Source: Candidatus Mcinerneyibacterium aminivorans | GTDB lineage: Bacteria > Macinerneyibacteriota > Macinerneyibacteria > Macinerneyibacteriales > Macinerneyibacteriaceae | Direction of reading: 5' to 3' | Length of the DNA: 64,000 nucleotides | Assembly: GCA_008086245.1 (NCBI GenBank) | Contig: VSIX01000004.1 | Span: 20,681 to 84,680, forward strand | Part shown: positions 44,627 through 53,433 of the stretch, piece after piece | Layout: each line of letters opens with the position of its first letter | Numbering within the stretch: position 1 is the stretch's first letter | Position numbers and translations under genes: made by a program | The notes under the pieces: generated by a model | What the model saw: only the letters and a program-made list of their open reading frames with translations | The model's database searches: none | What the model was told of the DNA's origin: nothing

Positions 44627-45663
44627 TTAGTTTATTAGAAAATTATTCAAACGCTTTTGGGGTTTCTGGATTTGAAGATGAGATTCGAAACCTAATAGAA
44701 ACGGAAATTAAGGATTATGTGGATGAAATAAAAACAGATTTCATGGGAAACCTGTATGCTTATAAAAATTCCAAAAAGAAGAATGCTAAAAAAGTTTTGG
44801 TAATTGCTCATATGGATGAAATAGGTTTTATGATAGATCATATAAATAAACAGGGATTTTTGAATTTTCAAAGAGTTGGAGGAATTGATCCGAGGCTGCT
44901 GGTTTCTAAAAAAGTTGTGATTGGAGAGGATAAAATTCCGGGAGTGATTGGAGCTAAACCAATTCATCTTCAAAAAAGAAGTGAATGGAAAAAACCTATT
45001 CCTTTATCCAACCTTTATATTGATATAGGTGCAAGCAGCGAAAAAGATGCTAAAAAGGTTGTGAGCGAGGGGGATTTTGCTACTTTTGATACAGGATTTG
45101 AAATTCAGGAAGATACAGTTTCGGGTAAAGCTTTTGATGATAGAGCGGGCTGTGGCGTTATAACAGAGATTCTAAAAGGATTAGAAGAAAATGAATCTTA
45201 TCCTGTGGATATTATTGCTGTTTTCACTGTGCAGGAAGAAGTGGGTCTTAGAGGAGCATCTGTTCTGGCTGAAAGAGTTAGACCGGATTATGTTCTTGCC
45301 TTTGAGGGCACAACGGCAGGGGATGTTCCGGATCAAGAAGATAGAGATCAAAGTCCATCAACAGAAATGAGAAAGGGACCTGCTATTACTGTAATGGATA
45401 GAACAACAATAGGGTTTAGACAGCTAAAAGTTCACATAGAAAAGACTGCAGATAAATATGAGATTCCTTATCAATATAAAAGAACAGTTAGTGGGGGAAC
45501 TGATATCGGAGTAATACATACCCAGGGGGGAATTCCCTCCATTGTCATTTCTACTCCTGTTCGTTATATTCATGCACCAAGAGGAATAATGGCAACTAAA
45601 GATTATGAAAACACAGTAAAATTAGCTATAAAAACATTAAAAGATTTTAAGGAGGTTTTATGA
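44623..45663 (+). CDS. M42 family metallo-aminopeptidase (second of three)
   Basis: Start TTG 44623 with AAGGAGGT upstream, 346 residues. Metal and catalytic residues: IAHMDEIGFMI, KAFDDRAGCGV, TVQEEVGLRGA, LAFEGTTAGD and RYIHAPRG. Here the fourth ligand is Glu (AFEGTTAGD), where the other two copies have Asp (IDVT), so it belongs to a different M42 subgroup with probably different residue preference. It overlaps the third copy by four bases. Confidence 0.93.
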   Translation: MISLLENYSNAFGVSGFEDEIRNLIETEIKDYVDEIKTDFMGNLYAYKNSKKKNAKKVLVIAHMDEIGFMIDHINKQGFLNFQRVGGIDPRLLVSKKVVIGEDKIPGVIGAKPIHLQKRSEWKKPIPLSNLYIDIGASSEKDAKKVVSEGDFATFDTGFEIQEDTVSGKAFDDRAGCGVITEILKGLEENESYPVDIIAVFTVQEEVGLRGASVLAERVRPDYVLAFEGTTAGDVPDQEDRDQSPSTEMRKGPAITVMDRTTIGFRQLKVHIEKTADKYEIPYQYKRTVSGGTDIGVIHTQGGIPSIVISTPVRYIHAPRGIMATKDYENTVKLAIKTLKDFKEVL

Positions 45664-46655
45664 AAAATCTAATTAAAGAGATTGTCGAAACTTTTGGACC
45701 TTCTGGAAGAGAAGATGATATAAGAGAAAAAATTGCCGGCTATATGAAAGCCTATGTGGATGAAATTAAGCAGGATTCCATGGGAAATTTGATTTGTATC
45801 AAAAAAGGCAAAGGTCCAAAAATAATGGTAGCTGCTCATATGGATGAAATCGGTGTTATAACTACCCATATAACAAAAAAAGGTTTTCTGAGATTTTCTT
45901 CTGTGGGAGGTGTTTCTCCGGTAAGATGCTTGTATCAAAGGGTAGTATTTGAAAATGGAGTTAAAGGTGTAATAGGAACCGAACCGGTTGATAAACTCTC
46001 CAAGCTAGATTTTGACAAGCTGTTTATAGATATAGGAGCTAAAGATAGAGAAGAAGCCCAGAAAATGATAAAGGAAGGGACATTTGGTGCTTTTACAAAT
46101 CAGTATGATGAGTTAAATGATTTAATGGTTGCCAAATCTATGGATGATAGAATAGGTTGTGCCGTTGCGATAAAAGCTGCTGAAAAACTTAAAAAGACCG
46201 ATAATGAAATTTATTTTGTATTTACCACCCAGGAAGAAGTTGGGTTAAGAGGGGCCAAAGTATCTGCTTACAATCTGGAACCGGATTTGGGTATAGCTAT
46301 AGATGTTACAGGAAGCGGCGATACCCCGGAAGCACCGAAAATGCCCATGAAATTAAGAAATGGAGTGGCTATTAAGGTTAAGGATAGTTCTGTACTTGTT
46401 CCCAAAAAAGTTAAAGATTTTTTCATACAAGTTGCAGAGAAGAACCATATAGATTATCAGCTTGAAGTTCTTCAGTATGGGGGTACAGATGCAGGAGCCA
46501 TCAACTTGACTAAATCCGGTATAATGGCGGGAGTTTTATCAATTCCAACAAGATATATTCATTCTGTTTCTGAGGTTCTTGCAGAATCCGACGTGAAAGC
46601 AACAGTAACTTTATTGACAAAAATTCTTGAAAGTGATATAAAAAATTTGATTTAA
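45660..46655 (+). CDS. M42 family metallo-aminopeptidase (third of three)
   Basis: Start ATG 45660 (ATGA overlap), 331 residues, the shortest of the three. Site residues: AAHMDEIGVIT, KSMDDRIGCAV, TTQEEVGLRGA, IDVTGSGDTP and RYIHSVSE. Heteromeric M42 complexes built from several subunit types are known in archaea, and a tightly coupled three-gene operon is consistent with one mixed particle. A hairpin follows the stop. Confidence 0.93.
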   Translation: MKNLIKEIVETFGPSGREDDIREKIAGYMKAYVDEIKQDSMGNLICIKKGKGPKIMVAAHMDEIGVITTHITKKGFLRFSSVGGVSPVRCLYQRVVFENGVKGVIGTEPVDKLSKLDFDKLFIDIGAKDREEAQKMIKEGTFGAFTNQYDELNDLMVAKSMDDRIGCAVAIKAAEKLKKTDNEIYFVFTTQEEVGLRGAKVSAYNLEPDLGIAIDVTGSGDTPEAPKMPMKLRNGVAIKVKDSSVLVPKKVKDFFIQVAEKNHIDYQLEVLQYGGTDAGAINLTKSGIMAGVLSIPTRYIHSVSEVLAESDVKATVTLLTKILESDIKNLI

Positions 46656-46665
46656 TAAAGAATGA

Positions 46666-46692
46666 AGGAGGGGGATTGTTTCCCACCTCCTT
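46666..46692 (+). terminator. Hairpin between the M42 genes and the sigma-54 activator
   Basis: AAGGAGGGGGA / TCCCACCTCCTT makes an 11-bp stem with one bulged base and a 4-base loop, 10 bases after the M42 stop. The U-tract is short, so it may be a weak terminator or attenuator; it also contains ribosome-site-like GGAGG. Confidence 0.55.
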
Positions 46693-46707
46693 TAAAAAAG
46701 AGGGTTT

Positions 46708-47673
46708 ATGAATATAGTTGAACCTATCTCATTAATAGGTAGATCCGAATCTTTAAAAAAAATTCGCAAAAAAATTAATCGAATTGCAAAATATGATGCC
46801 ACTGTATTAATAACGGGGGAAACAGGGGTAGGAAAAGAAATTGTAGCTAAAAGAATTCATCATCTAAGCAATAGAAAAGATAATAATTTTGTGCCCATTA
46901 ATGTTGGAGCAATTCCCGATAACCTTCTGGAGTCCGAATTGTTTGGATATGAAAAAGGTGCCTTTACAGGAGCCACCCAAAGAAAAGTGGGCAAGCTGGA
47001 GATAGCTGATAATGGAAGTTTCTTTATGGATGAAATAGGAGAACTCCCCCATCATTTACAGGTTAAGCTGCTTAGAGCAATTCAAAATCAAACATTTCAA
47101 AGATTGGGGTCTGTTGAGACAATACAGGTTGATGTTAGATTTATTGCTTCAACAAATAGGGATCTGGAAGAAATGATTAAAAAGAAGAGATTTAGAGAAG
47201 ATTTATATTTTAGAATTAATGTTATATCAATAAAAATTCCTCCTCTTAGAGAAAGAAAAGAAGACATTCCCGTGCTTGTACGGTATTTTTTCAAAAATAA
47301 AATGGGATATCTTCCCAAAATTGATAAAGAAGTTTTTATTTATTTGAAATCGTTTAACTGGTATGGAAATGTCAGGGAATTAATAAATAATTTAACAAGA
47401 ATATCAATTTTTTTGGAAAATGAAAAACATGTAAAACTCAGCAATGTTAAACCCTATGTTAAAACTGCAGATTTAAAAAATCCTGGCAAAAAAAATGATG
47501 AAAAATTTTGGGGACAACCCTATAAAAAAGCGGTCAAAAGCTTCAAAAAAAAATATATAATAAGTATGTTGAAAAAAAATAACTGGATACAAACCAAAAC
47601 AGCAAATGAAATGGGGATACAGCCTTCATATTTATCGAGATTAATCAGTAAATATAATATAAAAAGAGAGTAA
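46708..47673 (+). CDS. Sigma-54-dependent transcription activator without a sensor domain
   Basis: A 321-residue protein that is a bare AAA+ sigma-54 interaction domain with a DNA-binding tail: Walker A ITGETGVGKEIVAKRIH, the sigma-54 contact loop GAFTGATQRKVGKLE, Walker B GSFFMDEIGEL, RFREDLYFRINVI and PPLRERKEDIP. The C-terminal ~60 residues have a Fis-type helix-turn-helix (QTKTANEMGIQPSYLSRLI). It lacks receiver, PAS or GAF domains, like PspF, so control must come from a partner protein. It implies the genome carries rpoN. Confidence 0.92.
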   Translation: MNIVEPISLIGRSESLKKIRKKINRIAKYDATVLITGETGVGKEIVAKRIHHLSNRKDNNFVPINVGAIPDNLLESELFGYEKGAFTGATQRKVGKLEIADNGSFFMDEIGELPHHLQVKLLRAIQNQTFQRLGSVETIQVDVRFIASTNRDLEEMIKKKRFREDLYFRINVISIKIPPLRERKEDIPVLVRYFFKNKMGYLPKIDKEVFIYLKSFNWYGNVRELINNLTRISIFLENEKHVKLSNVKPYVKTADLKNPGKKNDEKFWGQPYKKAVKSFKKKYIISMLKKNNWIQTKTANEMGIQPSYLSRLISKYNIKRE

Positions 47674-47675
47674 TA

Positions 47676-50396
47676 TTATCGAATAATTTTATTGTAGTAT
47701 TCGTTAATTTCCTTTTCAAAGCTGGTGGTATCAATATTTTTTTTATATTTCATAATTATATCATAAAGTTCATTTTTTTTGACCGGTTTATTATTCATTT
47801 GCAATATTTTATCTATCAGCTGCCTTTTTCTTTTTTTAGAATAATCTTTGCTGGAAATATCGTTTGCAATTTTTTCTAATTTAAGATTTAGATTTTTTAA
47901 TTTTTTCATTTTTTGTTGTGGGTTTTCTTCTTTTATAATATTTTCCATGGATTCTTTGAGATTTTTCAGCATTTTTTTGTATTTATTGAAATTATTATTT
48001 TTCATCATTTGTTCAATATCGTTTTTTAAGCTTTTTTGATTTTCCATTATTTTATCCAGCTGATTTTTAAACTGCCTTGACTTGGCTTTTGAGCTTAATT
48101 GTTTTATTTTTGAAAAAATTCTCTTCTGTTTCTTTTTTACCTTTTGAATTTTATTTAATAGATTTGAAAGATTAATCTGACTGGATTTCTTTTCAATATT
48201 TTTTAAGGATTTGATAATTAATCTATCTACTGAATCAATAGAATTTTTAATATTTTTAAAACTTAAATATCTGTTGATTTTCTGATATTTTCCAAGATAT
48301 TTATTGATTTCAAATAGAACAAAGTTGAATTTATTTAAAAGATTAGGGTCTAAATACATTATTCCTTCTTCAAAATTTAAAATTTCTTTTCGGTTTTTAT
48401 TGAGTATTTTTTCCGTTTTCCTTAAAAGGTCTATTGTTATTTCTTCTTCAATTAAAGAGTTTTTAATACTGTAGGACAACATGATTTGATCGCGTAAAAT
48501 ATCTAAAAGTTTATTTTTTAGTTTCTCTAAATTTTTCCCAGAAAGCAAGTTTTTTACTTTATTTAATTTATTTAAAAGTTCTTTTTTGTTTCCGGTTCTA
48601 TTAAAATTTTCTTCAGCTTTTTTATATTGTTCTGTATAATGATTTATCTTATTTTCAAATTTTTTTAATTTTTCTGAAATATCTGTTATATTATTTTCCT
48701 TTTCAATTTTGTTAATTAGATCTTTTAGATTTTGCAATGTTTTTAATTTCTTTAATGCGTTAATGAAATTTTGAAGCGATTTTTGAAAAGTTTGGGATTT
48801 TTTGGACAAAGAGTTAGATTTTTTCCTGAGTTTATTAATGTCAACTTCCTTTAACAGATTATTCAGTTCTTTAATCATTTTGTTTATTTCTTTGTTTGCA
48901 TAATTTTCAATGAACTGCTGTTCTTCTTCTTTTAATAATTGCTTGTTCCTGTTAATATCATTTTTTATTTTTTCAAGGTGATTTTTGATATTTTGTATGT
49001 TTTCCTTTTGTTTGCTGTCCGGTTCGCCCTTTAGTTTAATATTCTTATTTAGTTCTTCTATTTCGTCCTGGATTTGTTTAAGTTTATTAAAGTTTTTTTG
49101 GTTTGTATCTATATTTTTTTTATAACTCTTGTTTATATAATCTTTTATTTTATCATCATCCAGTTTCTCAAGTTTAATAGGATCTATTTTTGCAACCTGA
49201 TTCTTTATATCATAGACATCGATTTTCAGGCTGGTTTTTTCAATATTTTCAGGAAGTTTTATTTCATGGGATAGTATCTTGCTTTTTTTATTTAAAAAAA
49301 ATGTTTTTATTTTTTTATTATTTAAATATATATTGCTTTTTTTAAGTTTGTAATCATCTCTTATTAAATATTTTATTTTTAGGTTTTTAAGGTTGTTTGT
49401 ATAAACATGATGGGAGGGATTTATTAATTTTATTAATGGAGGGGAGTCTTGAGTCATACTGTAATTGTATTTTGAAATTAGATACCGATTATTATTATAG
49501 GTGAAATATACTGAAAAATCCCCATTTTTCAATCTCTTTTTAATTCTAATATTTCTGCTATTTATTGAATGAGTTGTATTATTACTATTATCCTCTATTA
49601 TAATATTTTGTACAGGTTTGGTCGTATTTGCTGTGAGTGTCCATAAGCTGTTTTCTAGAATAGGTTGATTGGCTTTTTGCAAGAAAAAGTTTGAAAAGTA
49701 GGGAGGGGGAAATATTTTTGTTTTTATTTTCCTTATTTTAGGAATTTTATTTACATTTATCTTATAGCTTATACTCCTATCGGAAAGTAAATATTTTATT
49801 TGTACATCTTTTTTGGGTTTTATCTTATATTTTATTTCCTTCCCTTTAGTTTGTAACACCTTTTTGTTATCGATTAGTAGTTCTAATTTATCGGGTTTTG
49901 AGGAATAAAGCCATAGGTGAACTTCTTCATTTTCTGTTACATCGGATAATTGTTTTTTACAAAAAACTATTTTTTTTGTACTATCCAGATTATCAAGCAG
50001 GGGGATGTTGTAGCACATTAAAAGAACAGATGCCAACATAACAGAACTAAATGTTAGGAGATATTGTTTTAAATTATTAAAAAAAAGGGTTTTATAATTA
50101 ATATTATCTTTAAATATTTTTAAATTATCCGCTATTATTTTTTTTAATTTTTGATTATTTCTGTAAATGTAATTTTCAGTAATTTTTGGTGAGATACTAT
50201 CAAGATATTTTAAAAAGTGATTATAATTGAATTTCCAAAAAAGGAATAATATATATAAAAGGAAGATATGAAATATAAATTTAAAATTAATTGAAGTTAA
50301 ATATAAAAGGATCAGAGATATCCCCATAGGTGCATACAGGTATTTTAGAAAAATATGGGTGAAATATTTAATTTTGATTTTTAAGAAATAATTCAT
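47676..50396 (-). CDS. Large membrane protein with long C-terminal coiled coil
   Basis: A 906-residue protein I do not recognise with confidence; its layout recalls DUF4175-type proteins. Two adjacent membrane helices (~18-57) and a third (~118-138) are followed by a beta-rich domain (~150-410) with strands such as KIKTKIFPPPYF and PPLIKLINPSHHVY. The remaining ~480 residues are almost uninterrupted heptad-rich coiled coil, dense in Lys, Asn and Leu. It looks like an envelope-spanning structural or tethering protein. It converges with the sigma-54 activator (2-base gap) and diverges from the roadblock-MglA operon. Confidence 0.75.
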   Translation of the reverse strand: MNYFLKIKIKYFTHIFLKYLYAPMGISLILLYLTSINFKFIFHIFLLYILFLFWKFNYNHFLKYLDSISPKITENYIYRNNQKLKKIIADNLKIFKDNINYKTLFFNNLKQYLLTFSSVMLASVLLMCYNIPLLDNLDSTKKIVFCKKQLSDVTENEEVHLWLYSSKPDKLELLIDNKKVLQTKGKEIKYKIKPKKDVQIKYLLSDRSISYKINVNKIPKIRKIKTKIFPPPYFSNFFLQKANQPILENSLWTLTANTTKPVQNIIIEDNSNNTTHSINSRNIRIKKRLKNGDFSVYFTYNNNRYLISKYNYSMTQDSPPLIKLINPSHHVYTNNLKNLKIKYLIRDDYKLKKSNIYLNNKKIKTFFLNKKSKILSHEIKLPENIEKTSLKIDVYDIKNQVAKIDPIKLEKLDDDKIKDYINKSYKKNIDTNQKNFNKLKQIQDEIEELNKNIKLKGEPDSKQKENIQNIKNHLEKIKNDINRNKQLLKEEEQQFIENYANKEINKMIKELNNLLKEVDINKLRKKSNSLSKKSQTFQKSLQNFINALKKLKTLQNLKDLINKIEKENNITDISEKLKKFENKINHYTEQYKKAEENFNRTGNKKELLNKLNKVKNLLSGKNLEKLKNKLLDILRDQIMLSYSIKNSLIEEEITIDLLRKTEKILNKNRKEILNFEEGIMYLDPNLLNKFNFVLFEINKYLGKYQKINRYLSFKNIKNSIDSVDRLIIKSLKNIEKKSSQINLSNLLNKIQKVKKKQKRIFSKIKQLSSKAKSRQFKNQLDKIMENQKSLKNDIEQMMKNNNFNKYKKMLKNLKESMENIIKEENPQQKMKKLKNLNLKLEKIANDISSKDYSKKRKRQLIDKILQMNNKPVKKNELYDIIMKYKKNIDTTSFEKEINEYYNKIIR

Positions 50397-50501
50397 TTTA
50401 TCTCCCAGTATGAATTATAAATAAATTTACTAATAAAATAATAATAGGATAATGGTTTATGTAAAGAGTATTTTGACAAAAAGAGGTCTATCTTTTTTAC
50501 A

Positions 50502-50530
50502 TTGACAAAAATAGCTTTGAATTATATAAT
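50502..50530 (+). promoter_or_regulatory. Consensus sigma-70 promoter of the roadblock-MglA operon
   Basis: TTGACA (50502-50507), 17-base spacer, TATAAT (50525-50530): a perfect match, 24 bases before the start codon and ahead of AGGAGGT. A second TTGACA lies at 50473-50478. Strong constitutive expression is expected. Confidence 0.85.
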
Positions 50531-50554
50531 AAATAAAGTAATCAGGAGGTCTAT

Positions 50555-51058
50555 ATGAATAAAGGTGGAATGGTTATACCAGAAGAAGGATTCAGTGAAA
50601 TAAATGAGGTGCTGGATAATCTTTTAGAAAGATCGTCCTCTGAATGCGCCTTTCTTGTAGATAAAAGCGGTCAGTTGATTAGTATGAGAGGGGATATGGA
50701 CAAAGTTGACTCTGCTGCTTTTGCTTCTCTTTCTGCGGGGAATTTCGCAGCTACAAGCGAGTTAGCTAAGCTTATAGGAGAAGAGGAGTTTTCTGTTTTG
50801 TTTCATGAGGGAGATACTGAAAGTATTCATATATCTATAGTTGCTCGTAACATTATAATGGTTATAGTGTTTAGAACCGATGAAACATCTCTGGGGCTTG
50901 TTAGATTAGAAATGAAAAAAACTATTAAGGAACTAATAAAGTTGTTTAAGGATCTTAATGAAAAATCAAAAAAAGAAAAGGGTAAAAAGCAGTTTAATGA
51001 TTCATTTACAAAATCTTTAGATGATGAGATAGATAATTTATTTAAAGATAAAGGCTGA
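50555..51058 (+). CDS. Roadblock/LC7-domain protein (MglB-like, first)
   Basis: A 167-residue protein. The LC7 domain (~10-125) has ECAFLVDKSGQLISMRGD, DSAAFASLSAGNFAATSELA and FSVLFHEGDTESIHIS. Roadblock proteins dimerise and act as GTPase-activating or exchange partners for small GTPases; MglB does so for MglA in cell polarity. A basic linker leads to a C-terminal tail SLDDEIDNLFKDKG that is echoed in the second LC7 protein of this operon. It precedes the MglA gene by 27 bases. Confidence 0.88.
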   Translation: MNKGGMVIPEEGFSEINEVLDNLLERSSSECAFLVDKSGQLISMRGDMDKVDSAAFASLSAGNFAATSELAKLIGEEEFSVLFHEGDTESIHISIVARNIIMVIVFRTDETSLGLVRLEMKKTIKELIKLFKDLNEKSKKEKGKKQFNDSFTKSLDDEIDNLFKDKG

Positions 51059-51085
51059 TTTTACTTTTATATATAAGGAGGCTGT

Positions 51086-51673
51086 ATGTCATTAATCAAT
51101 TATGCATCCAGGGAAATTAATTGTAAAATTGTTTATTACGGACCTGGATTAGGCGGGAAAACAACTAATATAAAATATGTATATAAACAGATAGATGCTG
51201 ATGCGAGGGGAAAATTGGTTTCATTAGCTACTGAAACAGACAGGACGCTCTTTTTTGATTTTCTTCCTCTTGATCTGGGGCAAGTTCAGGGATTTACTAC
51301 CCGGTTTCATTTGTACACGGTTCCCGGCCAGGTTCATTATGATGCCAGTAGAAGATTAATCCTTAAGGGCGCTGATGGAATAATTTTTGTAGCTGATTCC
51401 CAGAAGGAAAGACTTCAGGATAATATAGATAGTTTTAAGAATCTTAGGGTTAATCTAAAATCACAAAGTATCGAACCTGATAGTATACCTCTGGTTATAC
51501 AGTATAACAAAATGGACCTTCCCAACGTAATGTCAGCAGAGGCTCTTGATGAAAAAATTAATGATAAGGGATATTTGTCATTTGAGTCTATAGCTATAGA
51601 GGGAGTAGGAGTTTTTGATACTTTAAGAGCTATAAGCAAATTGGTTCTAAAATCCATAAGTGAGGGCAGATAA
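51086..51673 (+). CDS. mglA: MglA-like small Ras/Arf-type GTPase
   Basis: A 195-residue GTPase at MglA length. P-loop YYGPGLGGKTTNIKYVY, switch region TETDRTLFFDFLPLDLG, LYTVPGQVHYDASRRLIL (the MglA-type PGQ in place of Ras DTAGQ), IIFVADSQ and IQYNKMDLP (NKxD). MglA sets cell polarity and directs motility complexes in Myxococcus; homologues in non-gliding bacteria often regulate envelope or pilus systems. It is flanked on both sides by LC7 partners, two bases before the second. Confidence 0.92.
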   Translation: MSLINYASREINCKIVYYGPGLGGKTTNIKYVYKQIDADARGKLVSLATETDRTLFFDFLPLDLGQVQGFTTRFHLYTVPGQVHYDASRRLILKGADGIIFVADSQKERLQDNIDSFKNLRVNLKSQSIEPDSIPLVIQYNKMDLPNVMSAEALDEKINDKGYLSFESIAIEGVGVFDTLRAISKLVLKSISEGR

Positions 51674-51675
51674 TT

Positions 51676-52140
51676 ATGAAAATGAATGGTGAAGTTAAAC
51701 AAAAAATTAATGATGCTCTATCTCATCTTATTTGGGAGACCTCCTCGAAGTGTGTTTTTTTGGTTGATATAAATGGTAACTTGATATCAGCAGCGGGATA
51801 CACCGGGGATATCGATACGGTTGATTTAGCTTCATTAAGTGCCAGTCACTTTGCAGCAACTGCTGCGCTGGCAAGAATGATGAATGATAATAAGTTTACA
51901 GTTTTATTTCACAAGGGGAAAAAAGAAAGTATCGATATTAATAAAGTAGGGTCAAAATACCTTTTAGTTACTGTTTTTGGGGAAAAAACAGTACTGGGAG
52001 TGCTTCAAAAGGAAACTAAAAAAACCATAGATTCCTTAGAAAGTATTTTGAAAGAATACAGCAAGGTTGAGGAAAAGCCAATAAAGGATGTTAAAAACAC
52101 GCTCAGTCAGGAAATTGATAGCCTGCTAAAAGATATGTAG
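51676..52140 (+). CDS. Roadblock/LC7-domain protein (MglB-like, second)
   Basis: A 154-residue paralogue of the first LC7 protein: KCVFLVDINGNLISAAGYTG, DLASLSASHFAATAALARMM and FTVLFHKGKKESIDI. It ends with TLSQEIDSLLKDM, matching the first protein's tail SLDDEIDNLFKDKG in the pattern (S/T)L-x2-EID-x-L-x-KD. Two different LC7 subunits could form a heterodimer on MglA. Start ATG two bases after the mglA stop. Confidence 0.87.
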   Translation: MKMNGEVKQKINDALSHLIWETSSKCVFLVDINGNLISAAGYTGDIDTVDLASLSASHFAATAALARMMNDNKFTVLFHKGKKESIDINKVGSKYLLVTVFGEKTVLGVLQKETKKTIDSLESILKEYSKVEEKPIKDVKNTLSQEIDSLLKDM

Positions 52141-52172
52141 TAAAAAATTATCTTCCAGTTTGAGGAGGAAAT

Positions 52173-53225
52173 ATGTCTTTGGAAGGAAATTTAACTGATT
52201 TTACATTGCCGGATCTTTTCCAGCTTTTGGGATTGGGAAAGAGAACAGGTTGTTTAGAAATTCATAAAAATGACAAATCAGGCAAAATATTTTTTGACGA
52301 GGGAATGATAGTATATGCTAGAGCCAATGGCATTAGAAATGAAAATGCTGTTTATGAGATGTTTTCCTGGCAAAATGGAGAGTTTGAGTTTTTAATCAAT
52401 GAGCAACCTCCTCAAAAACCTATTAACCTGGACTGGCAGAATATAATTTTAGAAGCTGCAAGAAGGGTTGATGAGATAACAGAAATTAAAAAATCAATTC
52501 CTGATTACGATGCAATACTTAAACTGGTGGATGAAGAAAATAGTAATATTGATAATATTAATCTCAACAACAATGATCTTAAACTGCTTTCTCTTGTAAA
52601 TGGAAAAAGAACAGTTAACGAGGTAATCAAAAAAAGCGGAATGGATAAAATTGAAGCCAGCAAGAAACTAGTTTCATATAAAAAGGCAAACCTTATAGAT
52701 ATAGATATGTCCGATCAGGAGAGAATAGAACAGACCAAGAAAAAAATAAAAAAATCTAATGTGAAGGGGGCAAAAAAGTTATTTGGTTTTCTATTTGGAA
52801 AGAGAAAAAAGAAATATGCTATCCCCCATAATGCTGTTGGGTTGATAACCGAGATGATTAACATGCTTCTTGATTATTTTGAAATGAATGATCCAGTTAT
52901 AAGTTTGAATTATAATGAATTAAGTTCTAAAATTGATGAATTAAAAGCAATTTATCCCGATATGGAAAATGTTTTCTTTTCAAGAGATGCAAATAGAATT
53001 AACACTGATAGGATAGAATGGATCGAAGGGGCTGAAACCAAATCAATTCTGGAAGGATTGAATGAAATCCTTGAATTTGTGTTTGAAACGGCTCGAACTA
53101 ATAATCCCGGGGAGGATGTTCTGGGTATCTATCAGGAAGTTTATCAGGAAATAGTAAAAATAGCCGGACAAATGGAACTCAGCAGGGAAGCAACTCTAGC
53201 TCTTAAATATATCCCTAAAAGATAG
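52173..53225 (+). CDS. DUF4388 protein, probable partner of the MglA system
   Basis: A 350-residue protein. The N-terminal ~105 residues are a DUF4388 (PatA N-terminal-like) domain: MSLEGNLTDFTLPDLFQLLG, RTGCLEIH and GKIFFDEGMIVYARANG. Residues ~120-180 look like a second small helical domain (LKLLSLVNGKRTVNEVIKKS), and the C-terminal ~130 residues are helical and unrecognised. DUF4388 proteins often occur beside roadblock/GTPase genes and are thought to be signalling adaptors. It is the fourth gene of the operon, 32 bases after the second LC7 gene, behind GAGGAGG. Confidence 0.85.
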   Translation: MSLEGNLTDFTLPDLFQLLGLGKRTGCLEIHKNDKSGKIFFDEGMIVYARANGIRNENAVYEMFSWQNGEFEFLINEQPPQKPINLDWQNIILEAARRVDEITEIKKSIPDYDAILKLVDEENSNIDNINLNNNDLKLLSLVNGKRTVNEVIKKSGMDKIEASKKLVSYKKANLIDIDMSDQERIEQTKKKIKKSNVKGAKKLFGFLFGKRKKKYAIPHNAVGLITEMINMLLDYFEMNDPVISLNYNELSSKIDELKAIYPDMENVFFSRDANRINTDRIEWIEGAETKSILEGLNEILEFVFETARTNNPGEDVLGIYQEVYQEIVKIAGQMELSREATLALKYIPKR

Positions 53226-53401
53226 CTAAAAATAAAGTAAAACCTCAAAAATTTAATAAAACAAATCCCGTATTGATATAATGAATAATTTGTCATTATT
53301 TTGAATCTATAATAATTTCTATACATATGGAATTTTAAATAAATGAATTTATGGGTAAATATAAATCCAGTTTTGTGTAATTAAATAGTAATTTGATGAA
53401 A

Positions 53402-53433
53402 AAAAGGAAGATTGAAGTATAATCTTCCCTTTT
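53402..53433. terminator. Bidirectional terminator between DUF4388 and rpsT
   Basis: GGAAGATT (53406-53413), loop GAAGTAT, AATCTTCC (53421-53428), with A-rich and T-rich flanks on both sides. It ends rpsT on the minus strand and can end the MglA operon on the plus strand. Confidence 0.8.

Noticed and set aside
47848-48039. Phe-rich hydrophobic frames opposite the coiled-coil gene (also 49074-49274)
   Set aside because: They are the complement of Lys/Asn-rich codons (AAA, AAT) in the real minus-strand gene and have no ribosome site.
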